Assembly (NCBI GenBank): GCA_030535235.1
Contig: JAUNCL010000005.1
Coordinates: 38,371-102,370 of the forward strand
From: Bacillota bacterium
GTDB lineage: Bacteria > Bacillota > Clostridia > Oscillospirales > Oscillospiraceae
Reading direction: 5' to 3'
DNA: 64,000 nucleotides
The notes below the pieces were generated by a model. That model was not told the DNA's origin and did not search any database. It saw nothing but the letters and a program-made list of their open reading frames with translations. The position numbers and the translations under genes were made by a program. Positions 34,200 through 43,600 of the stretch are shown here, one piece after another. Numbering within the stretch: the first letter of the stretch is position 1; each line of letters starts with the position of its first letter.

Positions 34200-35426
34200 A
34201 TGTCTGAGATCAAAAAAGTCGTACTCGCCTATTCCGGCGGTCTGGATACATCCATTATCATCCCCTGGCTGAAAGAGAACTACAACAACCCCGAGATCAT
34301 TGCCGTCTCCGGCAACGTGGGGCAGGCCGACGAGCTGGAGGGCCTGGAGGAAAAGGCCCTGAAGACCGGCGCCTCCAAGCTCATCGTCGCCGACCTGGTG
34401 GACGAGATGTGCGACGACGTCATCGTCCCCTCCCTGAAGATGGGCGCCAAGTATGAGAAGTACCTGCTGGGCACCGCCTTCGCCCGCCCCATCATCGGCA
34501 AGCGGCTGGCTGAGATCGCCCTGGAGGAGGGCGCCGACGCCATCGCCCACGGCTGCACCGGCAAGGGCAACGACCAGGTCCGCTTCGAGCTGGCCATCAA
34601 GCGCTTCGCCCCCGGCATGAAGATCATCGCCCCCTGGCGTGAGTGGGACATCAAGAGCCGCGACGAGGAGATCGACTACGCCGAGGCCCACAACGTCCCC
34701 CTGAAGATCTCCCGGGAGACCAACTACTCCAAGGACAAGAACCTGTGGCACCTGAGCCACGAGGGCCTGGACCTGGAGGACCCCTCCAACGAGCCCAACC
34801 TGGACAAGCCCGGCTTCCTGGAGATGAGCGTCTCTCCCTACAAGGCTCCCGACGAACCCACCTATGTGACCCTGGACTTCGAGGCCGGCGTGCCCGTGGC
34901 CCTTAACGGCGAGAAGATGAAGGTCTCCAAGATCATCGAGGGCCTGAACAAGGTGGGCGGTGAGAACGGCATCGGCATCCTGGACATCGTGGAGAACCGG
35001 CTGGTGGGCATGAAGGACCGCGGCGTCTACGAGACCCCCGGCGGCACCATCCTCTACTTCGCCCACGAGCAGCTGGAGATGATCACCGTGGACAAGGACA
35101 CCCTCCACGCCAAGCAGAAGCTGGCCGTGGACTTCGCCGACCTGATCTACAACGGCAAGTGGTTCTCCCCCCTGCGGGAGGCCCTGACCGCCTTCGCCGA
35201 CAAGGCCAACGAGTATGTCACCGGCACCGTGAAGCTGAAGCTCTACAAGGGCAACATCATCCCCGCCGGCATGACCTCCCCCTACTCCCTGTACTCCGAG
35301 GACATCGCCACCTTCAACGACTCCGCCTTCGACTACGATCAGAAGGACTCCGCCGGCTTCATCAACCTGTGGGGCCTGCCGGACACCGTCCAGGCACTGC
35401 GGGCAAAGGGTCTGCTGAACAAGTAA
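34200..35426 (+). CDS. argG: Argininosuccinate synthase
   Basis: The 408-residue enzyme joins citrulline and aspartate with ATP. The ATP loop [12 protein letters not shown] is at 9-20, and [15 protein letters not shown] and the [15 protein letters not shown] block follow. It is full length and first in a seven-gene arginine cluster. A hairpin after the stop (GAGCAGGGGC with GCTCCTGCTC, about 35458-35486), followed by TTTT, may partly attenuate reading into argH. Confidence 0.96.
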   Translation: MSEIKKVVLAYSGGLDTSIIIPWLKENYNNPEIIAVSGNVGQADELEGLEEKALKTGASKLIVADLVDEMCDDVIVPSLKMGAKYEKYLLGTAFARPIIGKRLAEIALEEGADAIAHGCTGKGNDQVRFELAIKRFAPGMKIIAPWREWDIKSRDEEIDYAEAHNVPLKISRETNYSKDKNLWHLSHEGLDLEDPSNEPNLDKPGFLEMSVSPYKAPDEPTYVTLDFEAGVPVALNGEKMKVSKIIEGLNKVGGENGIGILDIVENRLVGMKDRGVYETPGGTILYFAHEQLEMITVDKDTLHAKQKLAVDFADLIYNGKWFSPLREALTAFADKANEYVTGTVKLKLYKGNIIPAGMTSPYSLYSEDIATFNDSAFDYDQKDSAGFINLWGLPDTVQALRAKGLLNK

Positions 35427-35516
35427 GCAATTCCATACGATTCACCTATGCGCATTGGAGCAGGGGCTGGTTTTCCGCTCCTGCTCTGCGCTGTTTTATG
35501 AAAGGATACCACAATT

Positions 35517-36902
35517 ATGAAACTTTGGGCAGGACGGTTTCAGAAGGAAACCGACGACAAGGTAAACGACTTCAACTCCTCCATTTCCTTTGACGCCCGC
35601 CTGTACAAGCAGGACATCACCGGCTCCATCGCCCACGCCACCATGCTGGGGGAGCAGGGTATCATCGCCAGGGAAGAGGCCGACAAGATCGTGGAGACCT
35701 TAAAAGTTCTCCTCAACGAGATCGAGGACGGCAAGGTGGAGTTCACCAAGGACAGCGAGGACATCCACATGAACATGGAGGTCCTGCTCACCGAGCGCAT
35801 CGGCGCCACCGGCAAGCGTCTCCACACCGCCCGCAGCCGCAACGACCAGGTGGCTCTGGACTTCCGCCTCTTCGTGAAGGAGGAGATCCCCGTCATCATC
35901 GGCATGCTGGTAGACCTGGAAAAGGCCCTCATCCGCCAGGCCGAGTCCACCCTGGACGCCATCATGCCCGGCTACACCCACCTGCAGCGGGCCCAGCCCA
36001 TCACCTTCGCCCACGCCATGATGGCCTACGCCAACATGTTCCGCCGGGACATCACCCGCCTGGAGGACTGCACGGAGCGGATGGACGAGTCCCCCCTGGG
36101 CTCCGGCGCCCTGGCCACCTCCACCCACCCGGTGGACCGGTTCCGCACCGCCGAGCTGCTGGGCTTCGCCAAGCCCATGGACAACTCCCTGGACGGGGTC
36201 TCCGACCGGGACTTCGCCATCGAGTTCCTCTCCGCCTGCTCCATCCTGATGATGCACCTGTCCCGGTTCTCCGAGGAGATCATCCTCTGGTGCAGCTGGG
36301 AGTTCAAGTTCATCGAGCTGGACGACGCCTACGCCACCGGCTCCTCCATCATGCCCCAGAAGAAGAACCCCGACGTGGCCGAGCTGGTCCGGGGCAAGAC
36401 CGGCCGGGTCTACGGCTCCCTCATCACCCTGCTCACCGTCATGAAGGGCATCCCCCTGGCCTACAACAAGGACATGCAGGAGGACAAGGAGCCCGTCTTC
36501 GACGCCATCGACACCGTGGAGCTCTGCCTGCCGGTCTTCACCGCCATGATCGACACCCTCACCGTCAACCGGGCCAACATGCGCAGGGCAGCCAACGGCG
36601 GCTTCATCTCCGCCACCGACTGCGCCGACTACCTGGCCAAGAAGGGCATGCCCTTCCGGGAGGCCTACGGCATCGTGGGCAAGCTGGTGGGCCACTGCGT
36701 GGACACCGGCCACTCCCTGGAGACCCTGCCCCTGGAGGAGTACCAGAAGGTCTCCCCCTATTTCCAGGAGGACGTCTTCGACGCCCTCTCCCTGGAGACC
36801 TGCGTGGGCGGTCGCAAGGTCTATGGCGGTCCCGCCCCCGAGGCCGTGCTGAAGCAGATCGAGAACCTGAAAGCCTTTGTCAAGGAGCGTGAGGAAGCAT
36901 GA
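35517..36902 (+). CDS. argH: Argininosuccinate lyase
   Basis: The 461-residue lyase splits argininosuccinate into arginine and fumarate. The start MKLWAGRFQKETD, HTARSRNDQVALD, GYTHLQRAQPITFAH and the fumarase-family signature GSSIMPQKKNPD are all present. A GAAAGGA site precedes the ATG. Its stop overlaps the start of argC by 4 bp (ATGA), so the two are translationally coupled. Confidence 0.96.
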   Translation: MKLWAGRFQKETDDKVNDFNSSISFDARLYKQDITGSIAHATMLGEQGIIAREEADKIVETLKVLLNEIEDGKVEFTKDSEDIHMNMEVLLTERIGATGKRLHTARSRNDQVALDFRLFVKEEIPVIIGMLVDLEKALIRQAESTLDAIMPGYTHLQRAQPITFAHAMMAYANMFRRDITRLEDCTERMDESPLGSGALATSTHPVDRFRTAELLGFAKPMDNSLDGVSDRDFAIEFLSACSILMMHLSRFSEEIILWCSWEFKFIELDDAYATGSSIMPQKKNPDVAELVRGKTGRVYGSLITLLTVMKGIPLAYNKDMQEDKEPVFDAIDTVELCLPVFTAMIDTLTVNRANMRRAANGGFISATDCADYLAKKGMPFREAYGIVGKLVGHCVDTGHSLETLPLEEYQKVSPYFQEDVFDALSLETCVGGRKVYGGPAPEAVLKQIENLKAFVKEREEA

Positions 36903-37831
36903 AGCCTGTTGTGTTTATTGACGGACGGGAGGGCACCACCGGCCTGCAGATCTACGACCGGCTGACCCCCCGCCAGGACATCGAGCTGCTGCTCATCGAC
37001 GAGGAGAAGCGCAAGGACCCCGCCGAGCGGAAGAAGTGTCTCAACGCCGCCGACCTGGTCTTCCTGTGCCTGCCCGATGACGCCGCCCGGGAGGCGGTGG
37101 CCATGATCGAGAACCCCAACACCCGGGTCATCGACGCCTCCACCGCCCACCGCACCGCCCCCGGCTGGGACTACGGCTTCCCGGAGCTCTCCCCCCGCCA
37201 CCGGGAGGCCATCATGAAATCCAAGCGGGTGGCCAACCCCGGCTGCCACGCCTCCGGCTTCATCTCCGCCGTGTATCCCCTGGTCCAGATGGGCCTCATC
37301 CCTGAGGACTACCCCCTCTGCGCCTACTCCCTCACCGGCTACTCCGGCGGCGGCAAGAAGCTCATCGCTGAGTACCAGGACCCCAACCGGGATCCCCGGC
37401 ACGCCTCTGCCCGGATCTACGGCACCACCCTGAACCACAAGCACTTGCCGGAAATGGTCCACGTCTGCGGACTCACCCGTCCCCCGGTCTTCCACCCCAT
37501 CCTGGGGGACTACATCCAGGGCATGGCCACCACCATTCTGCTCCAGAATGACACCCTGCCCAGCGGCCCCACCGCCTACAACATCTACAACGTGCTGGAC
37601 GCTTACTACGAGAACCTCCCCTTCGTCACCGTAGCCCCCTTCGGCGGCGACGAGCCGGTGATCTACTCCAGCACCCTGGTGGGCACCAACCAGCTGCGGC
37701 TCACCGTCTGCGGCAATGAGGAGCAGACCACCATCACCGCCGTCTTCGACAACCTGGGCAAGGGTGCCTCCGGCGCCGCCGTCCAGAACATGAACCTGAT
37801 GCTGGGCTTTGACGAGACGGCAGGGCTGTAA
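36899..37831 (+). CDS. argC: N-acetyl-gamma-glutamyl-phosphate reductase, type 2
   Basis: The 310-residue enzyme reduces N-acetylglutamyl phosphate to the semialdehyde with NADPH. The catalytic cysteine is Cys116 in NPGCHASG. The opening VVFIDGREGTTG and the shorter length mark the type 2 form rather than the 340-residue type 1 form. It overlaps argH by 4 bp. A small hairpin (GCTCCCC with GGGGAGG) follows in the gap before argJ. Confidence 0.93.
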   Translation: MKPVVFIDGREGTTGLQIYDRLTPRQDIELLLIDEEKRKDPAERKKCLNAADLVFLCLPDDAAREAVAMIENPNTRVIDASTAHRTAPGWDYGFPELSPRHREAIMKSKRVANPGCHASGFISAVYPLVQMGLIPEDYPLCAYSLTGYSGGGKKLIAEYQDPNRDPRHASARIYGTTLNHKHLPEMVHVCGLTRPPVFHPILGDYIQGMATTILLQNDTLPSGPTAYNIYNVLDAYYENLPFVTVAPFGGDEPVIYSSTLVGTNQLRLTVCGNEEQTTITAVFDNLGKGASGAAVQNMNLMLGFDETAGL

Positions 37832-37916
37832 TTCAGCGCAGTAAAACCGGCTCCCCCGTGAGGGGAGGCTCTTTGCAAAAAACACACCCATTCCTACTGA
37901 TAAGGAGGATACCAAT

Positions 37917-39152
37917 ATGATTACCATTCCCGGCGGCATCACCGCCCCCAAGGGGTTCAAGACCGCAGGCGTTCACTGCGGCGTAAAGGACAACTTCACC
38001 AATCCTCAGCCCGATAAGCTGGACCTGGCCATGGTCCTCTCTGAGGTTCCCTGCGCCGCGGCCGGCACTTACACCCGCAACGTGGTCAAGGCCGACCCCG
38101 TCATCCTCACCAGGGAGCATCTGGCCGACGGCAAGGCCCAGGGCGTCATCGTGGACAGCGGCAACGCCAACGCCTGCGCCCCCAAGGGCATGGAGAACGC
38201 CGTCCGCATGGCCAACGCCGCCGCCGCCGCCACCAGCCTGCAGCCCCAGGACTTCGCCGTCTGCTCCACCGGCATCATCGGCGTGGAGCTGAACATTGAC
38301 GCCATCGAGAAGGGCGTCCCCGGTCTGGTGGCCAAGCTGTCTGACGACGCCCAGAGCTCCGATGACGCCGCCCACGCCATCATGACCACCGACCTGAAGA
38401 AGAAGGAGATCGCCGTCCAGGTGGAGATCGGCGGCAAGACCGTCACCGTGGGGGCCATCGCCAAGGGCTCCGGCATGATCCACCCCAACATGGGCACCAT
38501 GATCTGCATCGTCACCACCGACTGCGCCGTGGAGAGCGCCGTCCTCCAGTCCATGCTGAAAGATGTGGTGAACAAGACCTTCAACCGGGTCACCGTGGAC
38601 GGAGACACCTCCACCAACGACACCTGTGTGGTCCTGGCCAACGGTCTGGCCGGCAACGAGACCATCACCGGCCCCGGGGCCGACTACGACGCCCTCTTCG
38701 CCGCCCTGCGGGAGGTCTGCCAGTACGAGGCCCGGATGATCGCCAGCGACGGCGAGGGAGCCAGCCACCTGCTGACCTGCACTGTCCAGGGAGCCGCCTC
38801 CGAGGAGAAGGCCGAGTTCATGGCCAAGGCCGTGGTCCGCTCTCCCCTGGTCAAGTGCGCCGTCTACGGCGCCGACGCCAACTGGGGCCGGGTCCTGTGC
38901 GCCATCGGCTACTCCGGGGCTGAGTTCGACCCCAAGGCCGTGGAAGTCAAGTTCCAGTCCAAGGCCGGCGAACTGCTGGTCTGCGCCGGCGGCCAGGGCG
39001 TCGCCTTCGATGAGGACCTGGCCAAGAAGGTCCTGTCCGAGGAGGAGGTCATCATCCTGGTGACCATGACCGAGGGCGAGGCCTCCTGCTCCTGCTGGGG
39101 CTGCGACCTGACCTACGACTACGTGAAGATCAACGGCGACTACAGAAGCTGA
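37917..39152 (+). CDS. argJ: Glutamate N-acetyltransferase (ArgJ)
   Basis: The 411-residue precursor moves acetyl from N-acetylornithine back to glutamate, closing the acetyl cycle. It cleaves itself before a nucleophilic Thr, expected here at Thr194 in HPNMGTMICIVTTD; the residue before it is Gly193 rather than the more usual Ala. DGDTSTNDT and the GADANWGRVL block are typical of the family. A GAGG-type ribosome site precedes the ATG. Whether it also uses acetyl-CoA cannot be told. Confidence 0.93.
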   Translation: MITIPGGITAPKGFKTAGVHCGVKDNFTNPQPDKLDLAMVLSEVPCAAAGTYTRNVVKADPVILTREHLADGKAQGVIVDSGNANACAPKGMENAVRMANAAAAATSLQPQDFAVCSTGIIGVELNIDAIEKGVPGLVAKLSDDAQSSDDAAHAIMTTDLKKKEIAVQVEIGGKTVTVGAIAKGSGMIHPNMGTMICIVTTDCAVESAVLQSMLKDVVNKTFNRVTVDGDTSTNDTCVVLANGLAGNETITGPGADYDALFAALREVCQYEARMIASDGEGASHLLTCTVQGAASEEKAEFMAKAVVRSPLVKCAVYGADANWGRVLCAIGYSGAEFDPKAVEVKFQSKAGELLVCAGGQGVAFDEDLAKKVLSEEEVIILVTMTEGEASCSCWGCDLTYDYVKINGDYRS

Positions 39153-39208
39153 GGTCCTTTTCCTAAGTTTTCACCCGGTAACAACAGTTAGTAAGGAAGA
39201 CAAATCCC

Positions 39209-40069
39209 ATGGATATGAACAACTATATGGCGCGCTCCACCGCCCTGGTGGAGGCCCTGCCCTACATTCAGAAATACTACGGCAAGACCGTGGTCATCAA
39301 ATACGGCGGCAACGCCATGGTTTCCGAGGAGCTCCGCAGCGCCGTCATCAGCGACATCATCCTGCTGAATCTGGTCGGCGTCCGGGTGGTCATGGTCCAC
39401 GGAGGCGGCCCGGAGATCGCGGATATGCTGAAAAAGATCGGCAAGCAGTCCCACTTCGTGGACGGCCTGCGCTACACCGACGAGGAGACCATGGACATCG
39501 TCCAGCAGATCCTCTGCGGCAAGGTCAACAAGAACCTGGTCTCCACCATCAACAACCTGGGCGGCAGGGCCATCGGCCTGTGCGGCCTGGACGGCGCCCT
39601 CTTCCAGGCCAAGAAGCTGGATGAGAAGTACGGTCTGGTGGGCAAAATCGTCAAGGTCTGCCCCCAGGTGGTCAATGACTGCCTGGCCAACGGCTACATC
39701 CCCGTGATCTCCACCGTGGCCCTGGGTATCGACAACGACACCTCCTACAACATCAACGCCGACACCGCCGCCGCCGAGCTGGCCATTGCCCTTGGGGCGG
39801 AGAAGCTCATCCTCCTCACCGATGTCCTCGGCGTCCTCCAGGACCCCAAGGATGAGAAGACCCTCATCCGCCAGATCCGCACCCACGAGGTCCCCGGCCT
39901 CATGGCCAGCGGGGTCATCGGCGGCGGCATGATCCCCAAGATCGAGTGCTGCGTCAACGCCATCGAAAACGGCGTCCTCCGCACCCACATCCTGGATGGC
40001 CGTATCCCCCACTCCATCCTCACCGAGATGCTCTCCCACCAGGGCGTCGGCACCATGATCTGGGCATAA
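39209..40069 (+). CDS. argB: Acetylglutamate kinase
   Basis: The 286-residue kinase phosphorylates N-acetylglutamate. Motifs include VIKYGGNAMV, VHGGGPEIADML, the NINADTAAAELAIALGAEKLILLTD block, and a late GGGMIPKI. An N-terminal extension of about 25 residues (MDMNNYMARSTALVEALPYI) resembles the helix found in arginine-inhibited hexameric forms, so feedback inhibition by arginine is likely. It sits between argJ and argD on the same strand. Confidence 0.95.
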   Translation: MDMNNYMARSTALVEALPYIQKYYGKTVVIKYGGNAMVSEELRSAVISDIILLNLVGVRVVMVHGGGPEIADMLKKIGKQSHFVDGLRYTDEETMDIVQQILCGKVNKNLVSTINNLGGRAIGLCGLDGALFQAKKLDEKYGLVGKIVKVCPQVVNDCLANGYIPVISTVALGIDNDTSYNINADTAAAELAIALGAEKLILLTDVLGVLQDPKDEKTLIRQIRTHEVPGLMASGVIGGGMIPKIECCVNAIENGVLRTHILDGRIPHSILTEMLSHQGVGTMIWA

Positions 40070-40164
40070 GGCATTTGAAAAAGGCAAGCCTTTTCCAAGA
40101 GGTTTTCCGGCACCCCTGCATGGGTACAACTTCATAATTCATCCCAAGAAAAGGAGGTATGACC

Positions 40165-41343
40165 ATGACTTTTGACGAGCTCAAGACCATGGACGACACC
40201 TATGTCATGCAAACCTACGCCCGGTTCCCCGTGGACATCGACCACGGCGTGAACGCCACCCTCTACAGTCTTGCCGGCAAGGAGTACATCGACTTCACCA
40301 GCGGCATCGGCGTCAACTCCCTGGGCTGCGCCCATCCCCGATGGGTCCAGGCCATCGCCGACCAGGCGGGCAAGCTGGGTCATATCTCCAACCTGTACTA
40401 CACCCAGCCCGGCGCCCAGCTGGCCAAGGCCCTTTGCCAGCGGAGCGGCATGACCTGTGCCTTCTTTGGCAACTCCGGCGCAGAGGCCAACGAGGCCATG
40501 ATCAAGACCGCCCGGAAGTACAGCTTTGATAAGTACGGCAAGGGCCGCAGCACCATCCTCACCCTGAACCGCTCCTTCCACGGCCGCACCATCGCCACCC
40601 TCACTGCCACCGGTCAGCCCGCCTACCACAATTACTTTTTCCCCCTGAACGACGCCTTCCGGTACGCCGACCCCACCTGGGAGAGCGTGCTGGAGCAGGC
40701 CGGGGACGATGTCTGCGGCGTCATGGTGGAGCTCATCCAGGGGGAGGGGGGCGTGAATCCCCTGGACCGGGAATTTGTCCGGAAGCTGGCCCGGCTCTGT
40801 GAGGAAAAGGACTGGCTCCTGCTCATCGACGAGGTCCAGACGGGCATTGGCCGCACCGGCTCCCTCTTCGCCTACCAGCAGTTCGGGGTGAAACCCGACG
40901 TGGTCTCCTTCGCCAAGGGGATCGCCGGGGGCATGCCCATGGGCGGCATCCTGGCCGGGAAGAAGTGCGCCAGGGTCCTCTCCTACGGCACCCACGGCTC
41001 CACCTTCGGGGCCAACCCCATGTCCGCCGCCGCCGCTCTGACCGTCCTGGACATTCTGGACGACAAGATGATGGAAGAGGTCAGGGAAAAGGGCCGGTAC
41101 CTGCGGGCCGGCATCCGGGCCATCGGCAGCCCGGAGCTGGGAGACATCGTGGGTATGGGCCTCATGCTGGGGGTGGACGTAAAGGGCCCCCGCACCAACA
41201 AGGAGCTGGCCGCTCTGCTGGCGGAGAAGGGCCTGCTCATCCTCACCGCCGGCAGCCGCCTGCGCCTGCTGCCCCCCCTGACCATCACCAAGGACGAAAT
41301 GGACAAGGGTCTCGCGATCCTGAAGCAGACCCTGGCCCAATGA
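40165..41343 (+). CDS. argD: Acetylornithine aminotransferase
   Basis: The 392-residue PLP enzyme makes N-acetylornithine from the semialdehyde and glutamate. Motifs are FFGNSGAEANEAMIK, LLLIDEVQTGIGRTG and the PLP lysine Lys251 in VSFAKGIAGG. I place the start at the ATG at 40165, 7 bp after AAGGAGG; an ATG two codons earlier is only 1 bp from that site. argF follows 23 bp after the stop. Confidence 0.94.
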   Translation: MTFDELKTMDDTYVMQTYARFPVDIDHGVNATLYSLAGKEYIDFTSGIGVNSLGCAHPRWVQAIADQAGKLGHISNLYYTQPGAQLAKALCQRSGMTCAFFGNSGAEANEAMIKTARKYSFDKYGKGRSTILTLNRSFHGRTIATLTATGQPAYHNYFFPLNDAFRYADPTWESVLEQAGDDVCGVMVELIQGEGGVNPLDREFVRKLARLCEEKDWLLLIDEVQTGIGRTGSLFAYQQFGVKPDVVSFAKGIAGGMPMGGILAGKKCARVLSYGTHGSTFGANPMSAAAALTVLDILDDKMMEEVREKGRYLRAGIRAIGSPELGDIVGMGLMLGVDVKGPRTNKELAALLAEKGLLILTAGSRLRLLPPLTITKDEMDKGLAILKQTLAQ

Positions 41344-41366
41344 GAGATAGAAGGAGGCAATCCCCC

Positions 41367-42275
41367 ATGAAAAAAGACCTGCTGAAGCTGCTGGACCTGA
41401 GCAGCGAAGAAATTCTGGAAATCCTGGACACCGCCGACCAGCTGAAGGACATGCGGAAGAAGGGCATCCAGCACCCCTTCCTGGCTGGCAAGACCCTGGC
41501 CATGATCTTTGAAAAGAGCTCCACCCGCACCCGTGTCTCCTTTGAGACCGGCATCTACCAGCTGGGCGGCAACGCCATCTACCTGTCCGACAAGGACAGC
41601 CAGATCGGCCGCAACGAGCCGGTGGAGGACACCGCCCGGGTCCTGTCCCGGTTCTGCGACGGCATCATGATCCGCACCTTCGCCCAGGAGGAGGTGGAAA
41701 CCCTGGCCCAGTATGCCACCATCCCCGTCATCAACGGCCTCACCGACTTCTGCCACCCCTGCCAGGTCCTGGCCGACCTGATGACCATCCGGGAGCACAA
41801 GGGCAAGCTGGAGGGTCTGAAGCTGTGCTACATCGGCGACGGCAACAACATGGCCAACTCCCTGGCCGTGGGCTGCCTGAAGATGGGCATGAAGGTGGCC
41901 ATCGCCTGCCCCGAGACCTACATGCCCGACCCCGTCATCCTGGAGTTCGCCAAGGACTACCCCGGCATGTTCCAGTGTACCCCCGACATCCTGGAGGCCG
42001 CCAAGGACGCCGACGTGCTCTACACCGACGTGTGGGCCTCCATGGGCCAGGAGGGCGAGTTCAACCAGCGCAAGCTGGTCTTTGAGGGCTACCAGATCAA
42101 CGACGCGGTGATGGCCGCTGCCCACGAGGGGGCCATGGTCCAGCACTGCCTGCCCGCCCACCGGGGTGAGGAGATCACCGCCGAGGTCTTCGAAGCCCAC
42201 GCCGACGAGATCTTCGACGAGGCCGAAAACCGGCTCCACGCTCAGAAGGCGGTCATGTACCTGCTCATGAAGTAA
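41367..42275 (+). CDS. argF: Ornithine carbamoyltransferase
   Basis: The 302-residue enzyme makes citrulline from ornithine and carbamoyl phosphate. STRTRVSFE at 52-60 binds carbamoyl phosphate, FCHPCQVLADL and the HCLPAHRGEEIT block bind ornithine. The length fits a catabolic or anabolic OTC; the cluster makes an anabolic role likely. It starts at the ATG 41367 after AAGGAGG. It is the last gene of the cluster; carAB is not in this window. Confidence 0.95.
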   Translation: MKKDLLKLLDLSSEEILEILDTADQLKDMRKKGIQHPFLAGKTLAMIFEKSSTRTRVSFETGIYQLGGNAIYLSDKDSQIGRNEPVEDTARVLSRFCDGIMIRTFAQEEVETLAQYATIPVINGLTDFCHPCQVLADLMTIREHKGKLEGLKLCYIGDGNNMANSLAVGCLKMGMKVAIACPETYMPDPVILEFAKDYPGMFQCTPDILEAAKDADVLYTDVWASMGQEGEFNQRKLVFEGYQINDAVMAAAHEGAMVQHCLPAHRGEEITAEVFEAHADEIFDEAENRLHAQKAVMYLLMK

Positions 42276-42277
42276 AA

Positions 42278-42320
42278 CAAAGAACGGACGAGGCATCCCG
42301 CCTCGTCCGTTCTTTGTTTG
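42278..42320 (+). terminator. Terminator of the arginine cluster
   Basis: CAAAGAACGGACGAGGC and its complement form a 17-bp stem right after argF, followed by TTTG. Confidence 0.85.
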
Positions 42321-42323
42321 AGT

Positions 42324-42484
42324 TTGTCGAAAAAGCCTTGCAACGTTAGCTGTCACGCCGTAGGGCGGGGGCTTGCTCCCGCCGACACCCGAAGGACTGA
42401 ACCCACATTGCGGATATCCGAACCGTGGCAAGCGGAACGGGCATGCCCGTTCCCTACATGGGGTGTTCGGTATATGACACGACG
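42324..42484. repeat. Composite dispersed repeat, second copy
   Basis: This segment follows the argF terminator directly and matches 26056-26211 along its length: TTGTCGAAAAAG start, GCTGTCACGCCGTAGGGCGG, GGAACGGGCATGCCCGTTCC and TTCGGTATAT near the end. No gene is present. Confidence 0.9.
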
Positions 42485-42517
42485 TCCTCCACAGACTGGT
42501 TTGATCCGCTGTGGGAT

Positions 42518-42976
42518 TCACTTCTCCCGATAAGCAATCCCCTCCAGGTCCAGCAAGAACCGCTTGCGGTCCAGGCCGCCGGAGTAGCCCCCCAGGGTCC
42601 CGTCCGCCCCGATGACCCGGTGGCAGGGGATGAGGATAGGCAGGGGGTTCCTGCCGTTGGCCTGGCCCACCGCCTGATACCCTCTGGGACAGTCCGCCCG
42701 GCGGGCCAGCTCCCGGTAGGAGATGGCCGTACCGTAGGGGATATCCATCAGGGCCCGCCAGACCCGCCGCTGGAAGTCCGTGCCGCCGGGGTCCAGGGGC
42801 AGATCAAAGTTCTGCCGGCTCCCGGCGAAATACTCCTCCAGCTGCCGTTGGGTCTCCCCAAACAGGGGCAGATGGTCATAGCTACCAAAGTCCCCAAAAA
42901 CCAGGGCGGTCAGCCGGCTCTCCCGGGCAAAGAGGGTCAGCGGCCCCATGGGGGTAACGATCACTGCCTGCTCCAT
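42518..42976 (-). CDS. ogt: Methylated-DNA-protein-cysteine methyltransferase
   Basis: The 152-residue repair protein takes the alkyl group from O6-alkylguanine onto its own cysteine. The active site is in LPILIPCHRVIG, and FQRRVWRALMDIPYGTAISY is the DNA-binding helix region. The length matches Ogt-type proteins without an Ada regulatory domain. The start is the ATG at 42976 after AAAGGAG; a GTG three codons upstream is too close to that site. Confidence 0.93.
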   Translation of the reverse strand: MEQAVIVTPMGPLTLFARESRLTALVFGDFGSYDHLPLFGETQRQLEEYFAGSRQNFDLPLDPGGTDFQRRVWRALMDIPYGTAISYRELARRADCPRGYQAVGQANGRNPLPILIPCHRVIGADGTLGGYSGGLDRKRFLLDLEGIAYREK

Positions 42977-43042
42977 GGTACCCACTCCTTTCCATGCGGT
43001 TTGGGACCAGTGTACCGGAAGGGACGGAATTTGTCCAGCCTC

Positions 43043-43588
43043 TCAGCCGCAGCCCGAGCACTCCACCGGCTCATAGTCCTGGAGGGGCGCTAAAAAGCCC
43101 TCCTCCTCCAGCCGGTGGCCGATGAGGTCCAGCAGCTCCCGGCTGTCCGCCCGGACGGTGTGATAGTGATAGTTGGAGGTCACGTTTTTCAGCAGGCTGG
43201 ACTTGCCCGCGGCGATCCCCTCCACAAACTTCTGCACATCCATCCGGGACTTGATGCCCATGGGCGCCCGGATGGTGCCGTAAATCCGGTGGGAGACGAA
43301 CACGTCCTCCACGATCCCGCCCAGATCCACGATGGCATTTAATTCCCGCTCCACATCCTCGTCGGTGTGGACCACCTTGTAGACCCGCCGGCAGGCCGCC
43401 GGTTCCTCCATCCGGTATCCCCGAGAGAGGGACACGATGGCCGCTCCCTGGGCCCGCAGAAGGGCGATGTCCTGGACGATGATCTGTCGGCTGACCCCAT
43501 ACGCCGCCGCCAGCACTGCGGCGGAAACCGGCGTCTCCGCCTGGGAGAGGCGTTTTAAAATTTCCTGTCGCCTTTCTTCTCCTTTCAT
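43043..43588 (-). CDS. niaR: NAD biosynthesis repressor NiaR (HTH and 3H domain)
   Basis: The 181-residue regulator has a winged-helix domain (ILKRLSQAETPVSAAVLAAA, then GVSRQIIVQDIALLRAQG) and a C-terminal 3H domain with conserved histidines in KVVHTDED, VSHRIYG and YHYHTVRADS. NiaR proteins sense niacin and repress NAD synthesis and niacin uptake genes. Being third after nadB and nadC, it probably controls this operon and nadA through the inverted repeat at 45870-45913. Confidence 0.9.
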   Translation of the reverse strand: MKGEERRQEILKRLSQAETPVSAAVLAAAYGVSRQIIVQDIALLRAQGAAIVSLSRGYRMEEPAACRRVYKVVHTDEDVERELNAIVDLGGIVEDVFVSHRIYGTIRAPMGIKSRMDVQKFVEGIAAGKSSLLKNVTSNYHYHTVRADSRELLDLIGHRLEEEGFLAPLQDYEPVECSGCG

Positions 43589-43600
43589 AGACCCTCCTCG

